Positions 7,939-18,079 are shown, counted from the first letter of the stretch. The stretch: 64,000 nt of DNA from Bacillus gobiensis (GCF_001278705.1 NZ_CP012600.1:3101917-3165916), one strand, 5' to 3'. Numbers and translations are program-made. The notes: generated by a model not told the origin, from the letters alone.

Positions 7939-9417
7939 ATGAGTCGCTGGTCAATTTTAAAAGATGGGGAGAAATCAAATTCTTTAAGCAATGAAGATTT
8001 ACTTCCTATCAAACAAGAGGAACGAACATGGAAAGCTGTTAACTTTGCTTCCATTTGGATGGGCTGCATTCATAATATCCCAACATATGCAACAGTTGGC
8101 GGAATGATCGCGATCGGACTGTCTCCGTGGCAGGTGTTAGCTATTATTACAATCGCGTCCCTCATACTATACGCGGCACTTGCATTAAATGGACATGCTG
8201 GAGCAAAATACGGTGTACCGTTTCCAGTATTGATTCGTTCATCTTTCGGGGTATACGGCGCTAACATTCCGGCATTAATTCGCGGTTTTGTTGCAATCAT
8301 GTGGTTCGGTATCCAAACATTTGCCGGGAGTACGGCAATCAACATTTTATTATTAAATATTTGGCCAGGCTGGGGTAACATTGGCGGAGAGTGGAATTTA
8401 TTCGGGCTTCATTTATCCGGTCTCTTATCATTCGTATTTTTCTGGGCGATTCATTTATTAGTTTTAAATCATGGAATGGAATCGATTAAAAAATTCGAAG
8501 TATGGGCGGGACCTCTCGTCTATCTCGTCTTCGGCGGAATGGTATGGTGGGCGATCGATATCGCCGGCGGTTTAGGACCAATTTATGAGCAACCGGGAAA
8601 ATTCCAAACCTTTGAAGAAGCATTTTGGCCGTTTGTCGGAGGAATAACTGGAATTATCGGGATTTGGGCTACACTGATTCTGAACATACCTGACTTTACC
8701 CGCTTTGCAAAATCACAAAAAGAGCAAATCAGAGGTCAATTTTACGGATTGCCAGGTACGTTTGCGTTATTTGCTTTCGCAAGTATCACTGTAACTTCTG
8801 GTTCACAAGTTGCATTTGGCGAACCAATATGGGATGTTGTTGATATTTTGGCGCAATTTGATAATCCGTTTGTTATTGCATTATCGGTTATTACCCTTTG
8901 TGTTGCTGCAATATCCGTTAACGTCGCAGCAAACATAGTTTCTCCAGCATATGACTTAGCAAATGCATTGCCTAAATTTATCAATTTTAAACGAGGCTGC
9001 TATATTACCGCAATGATCGCGTTGTTTACTGTTCCGTGGAAGCTGATGGAGAATGAAACAAGTGTGTTTTCATTTCTCGGATTAGTTGGAGGAATGCTGG
9101 GACCAGTCGCTGGCGTCATGATTGCAGATTACTTTATCATTAGAAAACGAGAGTTAAATGTCGACGAGTTATACAAAGTAGATGGGCAGTATACGTACTA
9201 TAAAGGCTACAATTATCGTGCGTTCCTCGCTACTTTACTCGGTGCGTTTATATCATTAATTGGTTTCTATGTACCCGCATTTAAAGGCTTGTATGATATT
9301 TCTTGGTTTGTTGGTGTGTTTGTTTCATTTGTAGGGTATGTTGCATTGATGAGGCTTCACCCTCCAGAAAATGCTGCTGTCAGTACCGAATACGAACAAA
9401 AAGTTGCAAGCAAGTGA
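7939..9417 (+). CDS. NCS1-family nucleobase/allantoin:cation symporter (PucI-like)
   Basis: A 492-residue protein with about twelve membrane segments and NCS1 wording: NEDLLPIKQEERTWKAVNF at the start, GAKYGVPFPVLIRSSFG, MWFGIQTFAGSTAI, LNIPDFTRFAK and GVMIADYFIIRKR. NCS1 carriers import allantoin, hydantoins, uracil or cytosine with Na+ or H+. The closest B. subtilis relative by wording is PucI (allantoin), but no purine-catabolic gene is nearby, so substrate is open. AAAGGAG precedes the ATG. Confidence 0.88.
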   Translation: MSRWSILKDGEKSNSLSNEDLLPIKQEERTWKAVNFASIWMGCIHNIPTYATVGGMIAIGLSPWQVLAIITIASLILYAALALNGHAGAKYGVPFPVLIRSSFGVYGANIPALIRGFVAIMWFGIQTFAGSTAINILLLNIWPGWGNIGGEWNLFGLHLSGLLSFVFFWAIHLLVLNHGMESIKKFEVWAGPLVYLVFGGMVWWAIDIAGGLGPIYEQPGKFQTFEEAFWPFVGGITGIIGIWATLILNIPDFTRFAKSQKEQIRGQFYGLPGTFALFAFASITVTSGSQVAFGEPIWDVVDILAQFDNPFVIALSVITLCVAAISVNVAANIVSPAYDLANALPKFINFKRGCYITAMIALFTVPWKLMENETSVFSFLGLVGGMLGPVAGVMIADYFIIRKRELNVDELYKVDGQYTYYKGYNYRAFLATLLGAFISLIGFYVPAFKGLYDISWFVGVFVSFVGYVALMRLHPPENAAVSTEYEQKVASK

Positions 9418-9569
9418 TTCACTCATGGATCATATCAACATATTATTGAAAAATAACATTGTTAAAACATTGTTAAATTTTTGTAAATTTCTATTCTATT
9501 TTGCAGATACTCATACGAGTTTCTGCTATTTTTTATGTACAGCAATTTTTTCAGCTTAGGATGTGTACA

Positions 9570-12155
9570 ATGAATCAAACAAAAAGATCTTTCTTACTTT
9601 CGATTTCTGTTTTTGCACTATTTGCTGTATTCATACATTTTTATTTCTTATTTTCAAGCCATTCTTACTTTACAGGGACTGGTGATTCCTTGCATCAGGG
9701 CGGGGCTTTTTTGCTTCTGTTATCAAAGATGTTTACAAGCGGCGACTTTTTTTGGTCGTGGCAATACGGCATCGGCGGGGATTTATTCGGGGAATTCGGC
9801 TATTATTATACAACTTCAATCTTTTTTTGGATCAGTTTGATCTTTAAGCAAACAAACCTTCAAGATGTATTTACGATAAAGCTGTGGATGAGCGTGTACA
9901 AATCATTTCTTTCCATGCTCTTCATGTATTTACTTTTAATAAAAGGAAACAGGAGCCAGGCTGCCGCCATCATATCCCCGCTTATATACGGCGGATCGAT
10001 CATCTTTTTACGGCATTCCATGCTATGGGATTTCATGGCTGATGCGATCGTTTGGCTGCCGTTGGTCATTCTCGGTTATGAACGGCTTGCCCGGGATCGA
10101 AAGCCCTTACTTTTTGTCTTGGCTGCGGCTCTTATGATTTCTTCCAACTTTTATTTCGCTTTTATGTCTAGCGTCTTTTTGTTTTTGTATGCGATATTCA
10201 CGTATCACCACCGCAAGCTGATATTGGTTGTTAGAGACATCCTTTATTTATCCGGTCATTACTTGTTGGCGCTTGGTCTTGCGGCCTTTGCATTTCTCCC
10301 TGCTGTTAATTCATTGTTTCACGCTGATCGAAGCTTCGGATCACCAAATGTTCCATTGTTTTTCACAAGCGATTATTACGTTTCTGCCTTGCATAAAACG
10401 TTTTTTATAGACGATCCGTATTACGTTCTTGGCCTGCCGATTGCTACTTTGTTTCTCATTGTTCTTTCCTTTTCACGACTTTCAATCGAGGGGAAAAGAA
10501 TCACCGTTTTAGCTCTGTTTATGTACGGTCTGTATTTTATCCCTTTTAGTTTCTCTTTTTTCAATGGTCTATCAGACATGCAATCGAGATGGGTTTATCT
10601 GTTGGTTTTTACTGTCTCCCTTGCTGCTTCATATAGCTTTGATACGATCGTAAAATACCATCAGTCTATGAATCTTTTATTGGTCGGATTATGCGCTGCA
10701 GCACTCATTGGTACGATCCAGATGAAGCCAGCAATTATGAACGGAACGGCGATTTCCGGGTCGGATCGCTTACTATTGATCGGAACGCTGCTTGTGACAG
10801 CTGTCTTCTTTTCGATTCGATATTTAAAGACAACATGGGTTAGCCTTCTGCTATGTTTACTTATTGCAGGCAATATCCTGATGATTGATTATTTTTATTC
10901 TAAAACCACCTTAGCCGGCCATTACGGACAAAATAACATTACATCTTCCTACTTTGACTCACAGGATTTAGAGAATAAAGAAGCAGCTGAAGCTATCCGC
11001 CAGATCCAAGCAAATGACCCAGGCTTCTACAGAATTATGAGTGAGGCTGGAGCAAAAAACACACCAATGATTCAGGACTTTAATGGAACGAGCGCCTATC
11101 AAAGCATGATAAATAAGAAAGTGCACCGTTTTTTCAAAGAAGACTATTCAATCTTGCACTCGTCAAACAGCGTCAACATCTTTCGCAATTTTGATGACCG
11201 TTTTCATCTGCACAATGCGCTCGGAGTGAAATACATGATTTACGATAAGGATTACTCACCTATTCCGTTCGGTGCGAAGAAAATACGTGAGACCGAAAAT
11301 CTAAGCATTTATGAAAATCCTTATGCACTGCCGATTGCTTATATGCAGTACAACTATGTGACGCAGCAAGAGTTTGATCAGCTTGCAACCCCTTACAGAG
11401 ATTCACTGCTCGCAAAAGCTGCAGTTATCGATGAAAAACATACCGACGGCCTTCATCGCTATTCAGTAAAGGATCTTCCTGTCTCTAAGGTTTCTGTGAA
11501 TGTATCTTATGAAAATATTGAGACACATGGCAATCGACTTACAGCCGACAAAAATGCCGCCATTCATATTCCAGTAAACAAAAGCGATTCTGCAGAAGAA
11601 ACGATGGTTAAAATTAAAATAAACGAGGTAAACGGAAATTCCTTTGAGATCCGTGCAGGCGGCAAACAAACGATTCGAAATTCTGAAAGTAATATCTACA
11701 CCTTCCCTGTGAAAGAGACTCTTTTTAACTTAGGGATGTATGACGAAGACGAAATTACCGTCCGTCTGTCTCCCGGCACCTATCAATTGGATCGGATTGA
11801 AGTATACCGTGTGCCGCCGGATGACCAGGAGACTCTCGAATTAAAAACTAAAGGGATGGAGAATGCAACTGTTACCGAAGGAAAAGTGAGTGGAACAATA
11901 GAGTCGACGCAAAAAGGAATTTTAACGACCTCTATCCCATTCAGCAACGGCTGGACCGTGCACGTAAATGGAGAGAAAATAGATCCTATTATCGTGAACA
12001 AAGCATTTATAGGTGTCCCTTTAGAAAAAGGATCCTATCAAATCGAAATGACGTATACAACACCTTATTTCTTTATTGGCCTATACATTTCAATTGCATC
12101 CTTGCTTTTGCTGATCGGATATCAAATAATGCTTACGAGAAAAAAACGAGGATGA
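9570..12155 (+). CDS. yfhO: YfhO-family membrane glycosyltransferase
   Basis: 861 residues from the ATG at 9570, the same length as B. subtilis YfhO as remembered. The N-terminal half holds about a dozen membrane segments with GTGDSLHQGG and YGIGGDLFGEFGYYY motifs in the first outer loop. Residues ~480-820 form a large extracytoplasmic domain, and a last membrane helix ends at the lysine-rich C-terminus. YfhO is known to act with CsbB and GtcA in adding GlcNAc to lipoteichoic acid; here those genes are not adjacent. The ribosome binding site is weak (TTAGG). Confidence 0.88.
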   Translation: MNQTKRSFLLSISVFALFAVFIHFYFLFSSHSYFTGTGDSLHQGGAFLLLLSKMFTSGDFFWSWQYGIGGDLFGEFGYYYTTSIFFWISLIFKQTNLQDVFTIKLWMSVYKSFLSMLFMYLLLIKGNRSQAAAIISPLIYGGSIIFLRHSMLWDFMADAIVWLPLVILGYERLARDRKPLLFVLAAALMISSNFYFAFMSSVFLFLYAIFTYHHRKLILVVRDILYLSGHYLLALGLAAFAFLPAVNSLFHADRSFGSPNVPLFFTSDYYVSALHKTFFIDDPYYVLGLPIATLFLIVLSFSRLSIEGKRITVLALFMYGLYFIPFSFSFFNGLSDMQSRWVYLLVFTVSLAASYSFDTIVKYHQSMNLLLVGLCAAALIGTIQMKPAIMNGTAISGSDRLLLIGTLLVTAVFFSIRYLKTTWVSLLLCLLIAGNILMIDYFYSKTTLAGHYGQNNITSSYFDSQDLENKEAAEAIRQIQANDPGFYRIMSEAGAKNTPMIQDFNGTSAYQSMINKKVHRFFKEDYSILHSSNSVNIFRNFDDRFHLHNALGVKYMIYDKDYSPIPFGAKKIRETENLSIYENPYALPIAYMQYNYVTQQEFDQLATPYRDSLLAKAAVIDEKHTDGLHRYSVKDLPVSKVSVNVSYENIETHGNRLTADKNAAIHIPVNKSDSAEETMVKIKINEVNGNSFEIRAGGKQTIRNSESNIYTFPVKETLFNLGMYDEDEITVRLSPGTYQLDRIEVYRVPPDDQETLELKTKGMENATVTEGKVSGTIESTQKGILTTSIPFSNGWTVHVNGEKIDPIIVNKAFIGVPLEKGSYQIEMTYTTPYFFIGLYISIASLLLLIGYQIMLTRKKRG

Positions 12156-12175
12156 AAGAGCATCCTCGTTTTTTA
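12141..12175. terminator. Bidirectional terminator between yfhO and the ABC exporter
   Basis: ACGAGGATG pairs with CATCCTCGT, flanked by A-run and T-run, so it works on both strands. It covers the end of both convergent genes. Confidence 0.88.
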
Positions 12176-13891
12176 TACTTTCTGAAATTGTATGTTATAC
12201 AGGTCTGCAAATAGTCCGCCCTTTTTAATCAGTTCATCATGCCGTCCTTCTTCCAAAACTCCTTTTTCCGTAATGACCATGATGCGGTCAGCATTTCGGA
12301 TTGTGGCGAGGCGGTGCGCAATTACAAGAGTCGTTCTGTTTTTTGAAAGCTCCGTCAGCGCTCGTTGAATGATCAGCTCTGATTCTGTATCGAGAGCTGA
12401 GGTCGCTTCGTCTAAAATTAAGATCGGCGGATTTTTCAGAAACATTCTGGCGATTGCGATTCTCTGTTTCTGGCCGCCTGATAGCTTCAATCCCTTTTGG
12501 CCGATTTGCGTATCGTATCCATTCGGCAAGGAAGCAATAAAGCTCTCAAGATGAGCCAATTTTGCCGCTTTTTCTATTTCATCGTTCGAGGCATTCAGGC
12601 TTCCGTAAGCAATATTTTCACGAAGGGTTCCGGTGAACAAAAAGACGTCCTGCTGAACGATTCCAATTTGTGAACGCAGCGACTCCTTTGTCATGTCTCT
12701 AATGTCTATTCCGTCAATTGTGATTTGACCGCCGTTAACATCATAAAAACGCGGAATCAGTGAGCTGATGGTTGTTTTTCCAGCTCCTGAAGGGCCGACA
12801 AACGCGATCGTCTCACCGACACGGATATTCATACTCAATCCGTTAAGCACTCGTTTGCTCTTGTCGTAGCCAAAGCTTACGTTGGCAAACTTAATATCCC
12901 CTTTTAACGAAGTAATTTCTATAGCGTCTTCGCGATTTTTCACATCTGGCTCTGAATCCATCAGCTCGATAAATCGTTTAAAGCCGGCCATTCCTTTCGG
13001 ATAGAGCTCCATCAATGCACTGATTTTATCAATCGGCTTCAATAGCACATTCACGTAAAGGATAAACCCGACGAGCTCCCCGTAGCTCAAGTTTCCAGTA
13101 TAGCTAAGCCAAGCTCCGTACACAAGGACAAGCAGCGTAATCAAGCGGGTCATAATGTAGATACCTGACAGCCCGATTGACATGGTTCGGTAGCCAAACA
13201 GCTTGGCCCGGCGGTAATTTTGATTATCCTTTACAAAACGGGTAACTTCATGTTTTTCATTCGTAAAGGATTGAACGACTCGTGCGCCAGACACACTGTC
13301 TTCCACTCGCGCATTGATGTCTGCGATATCGCTGTACATTTGTTTCCACGCCTTGTTCATTTTTAAATTACTGTAAATAATCAGCCAAATTAAAAACGGA
13401 ACAACTAAAATGGAGGCTAACGCGAGCTGAACATTAATGCTCAACATGATACAAAAAGCGCCAATGAAGGTCATAATAGAAATAAACAGATCTTCCGGAC
13501 CATGGTGGGCAAGCTCTCCGACGTCATTTAAATCATTGGTGATCCGGCTGATAATATGACCGGTCTTCGTATTATCAAAAAAACGAAAGGATTGCCGTTG
13601 GACATGGCTGAACAGTGCTTTTCGCATATCGGTCTCGATATTGATGCCGAGCTTGTGGCCTAAATAATTCACCACGTATTGAAGACCCGTACTTAGCAAA
13701 TAAAGCAGCAGCAAACCAATGCTGACCCAAACAATGGCCGGCCAGTTTTCGCTTGGCAGAAGCTTGTCAATGAACCACTGAACCGTCAGCGGAAAAGCGA
13801 GCTCCAATAACGCAACGATAACGGCGCTGGTAAAATCGATAAAAAACAATTTTTTATGAGGGATATAATAAGTAAAAAAACGGCGGATCAT
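12173..13891 (-). CDS. ABC exporter, fused permease-ATPase (MsbA/BmrA type)
   Basis: A 572-residue half-transporter. Residues 1-310 form six membrane helices (IDFTSAVIVALLELAFPL and onward). The C-terminal ATPase shows Walker A GPSGAGKTT near residue 370, Q-loop IGIVQQDVFLF, signature LSGGQKQR, Walker B ILILDEATSALD and the H-loop IAHRLAT. It should homodimerise and export lipids, drugs or peptides across the membrane. The gene is alone on its strand with no partner half-transporter, which favours a homodimer. Substrate unknown. Confidence 0.9.
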   Translation of the reverse strand: MIRRFFTYYIPHKKLFFIDFTSAVIVALLELAFPLTVQWFIDKLLPSENWPAIVWVSIGLLLLYLLSTGLQYVVNYLGHKLGINIETDMRKALFSHVQRQSFRFFDNTKTGHIISRITNDLNDVGELAHHGPEDLFISIMTFIGAFCIMLSINVQLALASILVVPFLIWLIIYSNLKMNKAWKQMYSDIADINARVEDSVSGARVVQSFTNEKHEVTRFVKDNQNYRRAKLFGYRTMSIGLSGIYIMTRLITLLVLVYGAWLSYTGNLSYGELVGFILYVNVLLKPIDKISALMELYPKGMAGFKRFIELMDSEPDVKNREDAIEITSLKGDIKFANVSFGYDKSKRVLNGLSMNIRVGETIAFVGPSGAGKTTISSLIPRFYDVNGGQITIDGIDIRDMTKESLRSQIGIVQQDVFLFTGTLRENIAYGSLNASNDEIEKAAKLAHLESFIASLPNGYDTQIGQKGLKLSGGQKQRIAIARMFLKNPPILILDEATSALDTESELIIQRALTELSKNRTTLVIAHRLATIRNADRIMVITEKGVLEEGRHDELIKKGGLFADLYNIQFQKV

Positions 13892-13952
13892 GCTGCACTT
13901 CCTTTTTACAGAATATAATAGATCATATCATAATCTTGGAAGAATATGTTTT

Positions 13953-13984
13953 TAAATAAAAAAAACAGCTGAAGATTTTCAGCC
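13953..13984 (-). terminator. Terminator of the 36-residue small gene
   Basis: On the minus strand GCTGAA-AATC-TTCAGC is a perfect hairpin followed by a T-run. Confidence 0.75.
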
Positions 13985-13991
13985 GCTCTAG

Positions 13992-14102
13992 TTAATTAAA
14001 ATTCGATCTTGTTTTCTTCTTTTTCCTCTCGTTGAGAATTTTTTTGACGACCGGATAAATAACCGGAGCCCACTTAATCACATTTCGGATGAATTTTTTC
14101 AT
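13992..14102 (-). CDS. Small basic protein of 36 residues
   Basis: An ATG at 14102 with a well-placed AAAGGAT site opens a 36-residue frame (MKKFIRNVIKWAPVIYPVVKK, then ERKKKKTRSNFN) followed by its own terminator. A short hydrophobic stretch (WAPVIYPVV) lies between basic ends, so membrane association is possible. Own ribosome binding site plus own terminator make it a likely real gene. Function unknown. Confidence 0.6.
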   Translation of the reverse strand: MKKFIRNVIKWAPVIYPVVKKILNERKKKKTRSNFN

Positions 14103-14224
14103 TGATGACCGATCCTTTCCGTTCAAGGTAGTTTATCCCGAATTGTGCAGGATGAATTAGGGATACGTACTTCTTTTACTCTACCCTATCACTTTCATTT
14201 AAAAACCTGATACTAGTGTGCCAT

Positions 14225-14824
14225 TTACCTTCTGGATACATACGTATTTCCAGTGATCCAATAGCGCCAAGGATAGTCGCGGGCTTCCCCCGTATTGTCG
14301 ATGCCGATCCGAGGTCCGGAAGAGATATGGGTTGGTAGATAGCCTGCAGTAATATATACGGGCCACTCCGTGAAAAGTTTTCCGTAATCATCAGAAGTAA
14401 TTCCAAGAGCCTTCGTCAGCTTTCCGGGCCCGTTTGTCCATTCTCGCGGTTGTCTCCCGGGCCTTCTAGTTTCCATCAAATCCAGTCCTTCATATGGTTC
14501 GACAGCACGGATTAAGATGGCTTCTGGTATATTAACGTCAGCAGAAACGACGTTGATAAGCGTATGGGTGTGCATCGTATACGTATAAACTCTTCCAGCT
14601 TCAGCAAACATCACTTCTGTCCGTTTTGTCCTCCGGTTGCCAAAGCTGTGTGCCGCACGATCATGGGGACCACGATAAGCTTCTGTTTCTACGATATATC
14701 CTGAACAAATACCTTCATCCGTTTCTTTTACTAGCAGACAGCCCAGCAGAGCCTTCGCCAGCTCCAATGTGGGCTTATTATAAAATTGTATCGGAAGAGG
14801 TTCATAGGCGGGTTTCTTACTCAC
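14225..14824 (-). CDS. 3-methyladenine DNA glycosylase (AAG/MPG family, YxlJ-like)
   Basis: 199 residues from a GTG at 14824, chosen because AAAGGAG lies 8 bases upstream and the length then fits the family (~195). Motifs: LAKALLG, the ETEAYRGPHDRAAHSF active-site segment with the catalytic Glu, RAVEPYEGLDLM and NGPGKLTKALGI. The enzyme removes alkylated purines (3-methyladenine, hypoxanthine) in base excision repair. In B. subtilis the YxlJ gene lies close to the sigY operon; here sigY is 1.3 kb away on the same strand, suggesting partly conserved gene order. Confidence 0.9.
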   Translation of the reverse strand: MSKKPAYEPLPIQFYNKPTLELAKALLGCLLVKETDEGICSGYIVETEAYRGPHDRAAHSFGNRRTKRTEVMFAEAGRVYTYTMHTHTLINVVSADVNIPEAILIRAVEPYEGLDLMETRRPGRQPREWTNGPGKLTKALGITSDDYGKLFTEWPVYITAGYLPTHISSGPRIGIDNTGEARDYPWRYWITGNTYVSRR

Positions 14825-15032
14825 AAATGGCACTCCTTTAATTGTTCTTTTTACCTGACTGCTATGCCCTGTGTCACAGATCATTATGTCCAATTTTCTC
14901 TTTTTTTTTGATAACCGTCTAATACTCTATTTTAACCCTTGTAGTGATAAACTTTCATTATCAACGAGAGACGTGGATAGCTGTTTAATTTCATCTCCCT
15001 ATGTATTGATATTAAAAACGAGGAGGTTCATT

Positions 15033-15506
15033 ATGCACATTCGTAACGTTCAATCTTCTGATTATTATATTATTTCCCCGTTAATCAACGATTGGTGGGG
15101 CGGCAGACAGATGTCTGATATGCTGCCAAAATTATTCTTCGATCATTTTCAGAATACTAGTTTTATCGCCGAAAAGAAAGGTGAAATCATCGGTTTCCTC
15201 ATAGGGTTCTTGTCCCAATCGAGTCCCACAGAAGCCTACATTCACTTTGTCGGTGTTCATCCCGACTACCGAAAACAGCAAATCGGCAAGCAGTTATATG
15301 TTGAATTTTTTCGCGAAGTAAAGGAAAACGGCCGCTCAATCGTTCGCTGTATTACGTCACCAGTAAATAAGGCATCGATCGATTATCATACCAGGATGGG
15401 TTTTATAATTGAGAAAGGCGATAAAACGGTAGATGGAATTTCTGTCAAATCCAATTATGACGGACAAAATCACGATCGAGTGTTGTTTTTGAAGCAATTG
15501 GGGTAA
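15033..15506 (+). CDS. GNAT-family N-acetyltransferase
   Basis: 157 residues from the ATG at 15033, which follows a strong GAGGAGG site. Typical GNAT order: [39 protein letters not shown], then [22 protein letters not shown] with the acetyl-CoA loop, and a final [15 protein letters not shown]. Resembles the Bacillus ~155-residue group with an N-terminal WWGGR signature. Substrate unknown. It is transcribed toward the sigY operon. Confidence 0.85.
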   Translation: MHIRNVQSSDYYIISPLINDWWGGRQMSDMLPKLFFDHFQNTSFIAEKKGEIIGFLIGFLSQSSPTEAYIHFVGVHPDYRKQQIGKQLYVEFFREVKENGRSIVRCITSPVNKASIDYHTRMGFIIEKGDKTVDGISVKSNYDGQNHDRVLFLKQLG

Positions 15507-15519
15507 AGTTCAAAATGAT

Positions 15520-15579
15520 ATCGGCGATTTTTTTATTTTATCGACGGAAATTCTAATATATCGATTATTCGACAAATTT
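15520..15579 (+). repeat. Intergenic 20-bp-period array, ATCGnCG/ATCGATT core (copy 2)
   Basis: ATCG words at 15520, 15540 and 15560, exactly 20 bases apart. The order ATCGnCG, ATCGACG, ATCGATT and even the A/T-rich spacers match the array at 4659 closely, so the two are copies of one element 10.9 kb apart. Confidence 0.7.
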
Positions 15580-15585
15580 CTTATA

Positions 15586-15617
15586 AAGAAAAACACCGGC
15601 AGCAGCTGCATGCCGGT
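15586..15617 (-). terminator. Terminator of the sigY operon
   Basis: On the minus strand ACCGGCA and TGCCGGT form a stem followed by GTTTTTC, immediately after the last gene of the operon. Confidence 0.8.
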
Positions 15618-15621
15618 ATCC

Positions 15622-15822
15622 TTAGCTCTTTTTCCGGTAAGGGCGAACCACAAAAAAATAGTAAAAGATAGAAGGCCACGGAAATTGAATCAGTGCCCAA
15701 AGCCCCCAAAACCACGCATACGCCCCTTTTTTCTTCGCATCCAAAAACAGAAAAATGCTTTGTGTAAGTAAAATTGGCGCTACAAGCAGAATCGCAAGTA
15801 TTACATGTTGATCATGTGTCAA
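15622..15822 (-). CDS. YxlD/YxlE-like small membrane protein (PLDc_N type)
   Basis: A 66-residue protein with two membrane helices: residues 9-28 and 37-57, ending FFVVRPYRKKS. The AWFWGLWALIQFPWPSIFYYF pattern is that of the phospholipase-D nuclease N-terminal (PLDc_N) family. Its start overlaps the stop of yxlC by 4 bases (ATGA), so it is translationally coupled. In B. subtilis small membrane proteins in this position help hold SigY inactive. Which of YxlD or YxlE it matches cannot be settled by eye. Confidence 0.7.
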   Translation of the reverse strand: MTHDQHVILAILLVAPILLTQSIFLFLDAKKKGAYAWFWGLWALIQFPWPSIFYYFFVVRPYRKKS

Positions 15823-16142
15823 AGCTTGGTCACCTCATCCTGCTTGCTCCTGCGTTTTTTTTCGGCTAGAAAAATGATCGGAATGAAAAAAAGCGCCAAG
15901 CCTTGAATCCATAGAAAAGCCGTTGTTACTTTCAAGCTAATTAATACGAGCATGGCAAGAACCAGAATCGCGGTGAGTAAAAATGCGACAATTTCACGTT
16001 TAAATGTTTTTTGTCGGCGGGCTTTATATTCTTGTAAGACATTCATCAGCTGATATTGCTCCGGAACCTCTACTTCCTGCATGTCTTCTAATTTGTTGAG
16101 CTCTGATTTAAATTGTTCTGTCCACTCTTTGCTTTCCTTCAT
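15819..16142 (-). CDS. yxlC: Negative regulator of SigY (YxlC-like)
   Basis: 107 residues with ATG at 16142 overlapping the TAA of sigY (TAATG) and preceded by AAAGGAG inside sigY. The N-terminal half is charged and cytoplasmic ([22 protein letters not shown]); two hydrophobic helices at about residues 50-70 and 73-90 anchor it. Length, layout and position match YxlC, which antagonises SigY in B. subtilis. Confidence 0.8.
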   Translation of the reverse strand: MKESKEWTEQFKSELNKLEDMQEVEVPEQYQLMNVLQEYKARRQKTFKREIVAFLLTAILVLAMLVLISLKVTTAFLWIQGLALFFIPIIFLAEKKRRSKQDEVTKL

Positions 16143-16672
16143 TACGACCACTCCTTTCGAATCCGCTTCAACCCATGGTGAACACGGGTTTTTACCGTTC
16201 CTTCCTTCAGTCCGAGCATTTTCGCAATTTCCGGATAGGTAAAGCCGTAATAATGCCTCAGCAATATTGGCGTACGGACATCTGGATCGATTCCGGCAAA
16301 CAACTCCAATATTTCCGTCCATTCCTCTCCATTAGCCGTTACCTTCCATTGTGCCTTTCGAATGACGTCTTCCTTTGCTTTTTCGTAACGTTTCTTCTCT
16401 CTTTTTTTCTTACGCTCTTGATCAATAAATAAGCGGGATGCGATAGAAATGAGCCAAGTAGAAAACTTTGAATTCACTTGAAAGCTTTGAAGGTGGACGT
16501 ATGCCTTCAGCATAGTTTCCTGAATCAGATCCTCCGTCAGATCAGGCTGAAGGGTAAGCTTCATTACATATTTATATAAAAACATATAGTTGGATTGAAA
16601 CAGCTTCGTAAAAGCCGAATCTTCCCCATTTTTTGCTCTCGCAACCAATTCTCTTTCTTCCGCCTGATCCAA
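16142..16672 (-). CDS. sigY: ECF sigma factor SigY
   Basis: 176 residues, TTG start at 16672 with AAAGGGGG 9 bases upstream. Region 2 reads [53 protein letters not shown]; region 4 reads [38 protein letters not shown]. Gene order sigY-yxlC-small membrane protein and a matching autoregulatory promoter identify it as SigY. The B. subtilis operon continues with yxlF, yxlG (ABC transporter) and yxmA; here a terminator ends it after three genes. Confidence 0.88.
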   Translation of the reverse strand: MDQAEERELVARAKNGEDSAFTKLFQSNYMFLYKYVMKLTLQPDLTEDLIQETMLKAYVHLQSFQVNSKFSTWLISIASRLFIDQERKKKREKKRYEKAKEDVIRKAQWKVTANGEEWTEILELFAGIDPDVRTPILLRHYYGFTYPEIAKMLGLKEGTVKTRVHHGLKRIRKEWS

Positions 16673-16712
16673 CCGGTGATACGCCCCCTTTTTGAGTATG
16701 CTCTACTTATAT

Positions 16713-16738
16713 GACGAAAGATATCGGTTAATCGTTCA
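16713..16738 (-). promoter_or_regulatory. SigY-type autoregulatory promoter
   Basis: On the minus strand TGAACG and CGTC are separated by exactly 16 bases, matching the reported SigY consensus (TGAAC...CGTC). It lies about 40 bases before the sigY TTG start, as expected for autoregulation. Confidence 0.75.
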
Positions 16739-16740
16739 TA

Positions 16741-16770
16741 CAAAAAAACAAAGGAACCGATGTCCTTTGT
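16741..16770 (-). terminator. Terminator of ldh
   Basis: On the minus strand CAAAGGA and TCCTTTG form a stem followed by seven T residues, just past the ldh stop and just upstream of the sigY promoter. Confidence 0.85.
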
Positions 16771-16801
16771 CTATATTATCGTACCGCTATAAAAAATATC
16801 C

Positions 16802-17767
<966 letters not shown>

Positions 17768-17793
17768 TCATCATTCCTTTTTGATGATTTGGT

Positions 17794-17811
17794 ATGTGAA
17801 ACATTTCACAT
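17794..17811. promoter_or_regulatory. Rex operator 1 of ldh
   Basis: ATGTGAAACATTTCACAT is an almost perfect palindrome of the Rex type (TTGTGAA-N4-TTCACAA), starting 27 bases upstream of the ldh start. Confidence 0.8.
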
Positions 17812-17816
17812 TTATA

Positions 17817-17834
17817 TTGTGCAATACTTCACAA
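17817..17834. promoter_or_regulatory. Rex operator 2 of ldh
   Basis: TTGTGCAATACTTCACAA keeps both Rex half-sites (TTGTG and CACAA) and is centred 23 bases from operator 1, about two helical turns, allowing two Rex dimers on the same face. Confidence 0.75.
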
Positions 17835-17896
17835 ACTTTTTCAAGTGTTTTCCGTCTATTTTTTTCAAGAAATAAACATTTTGTGAACACCCCTAT

Positions 17897-18022
17897 GGTC
17901 GCAGGCGAAAAATTTCGATAAAGGACAGAAAAAAACGAAAAGTGGTCGCAATAATTTCAGCAACGGGCAGAAAAAACTTATGTAAGGTCACAAAAAACCC
18001 CGGTCAGGAAAGAAATCCAGTT
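17897..18022. repeat. Intergenic array of ~21-bp units, GGTCGCA/GGACAGAAAAAA cores
   Basis: Starts of the units are at 17897, 17923, 17944, 17965, 17986, 18002 and 18023; most steps are 21 bases, with one of 26 and one of 16. Units alternate GGTCGCA or GGTCACA with GG(A/G)CAGAAAAAA. The array runs into the terminator of the next gene. Confidence 0.6.
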
Positions 18023-18027
18023 AGCTA

Positions 18028-18070
18028 CAAAAAAATGCTCCGGCAGAAACAGCAAGTCCCAACCGGAGCA
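18028..18070 (-). terminator. Terminator of the EIIC-like gene
   Basis: On the minus strand TGCTCCGG pairs with CCGGAGCA, followed by a T7 run. The loop contains the last GGCAGAAA unit of the neighbouring array. Confidence 0.8.
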
Positions 18071-18079
18071 TGTATACTA

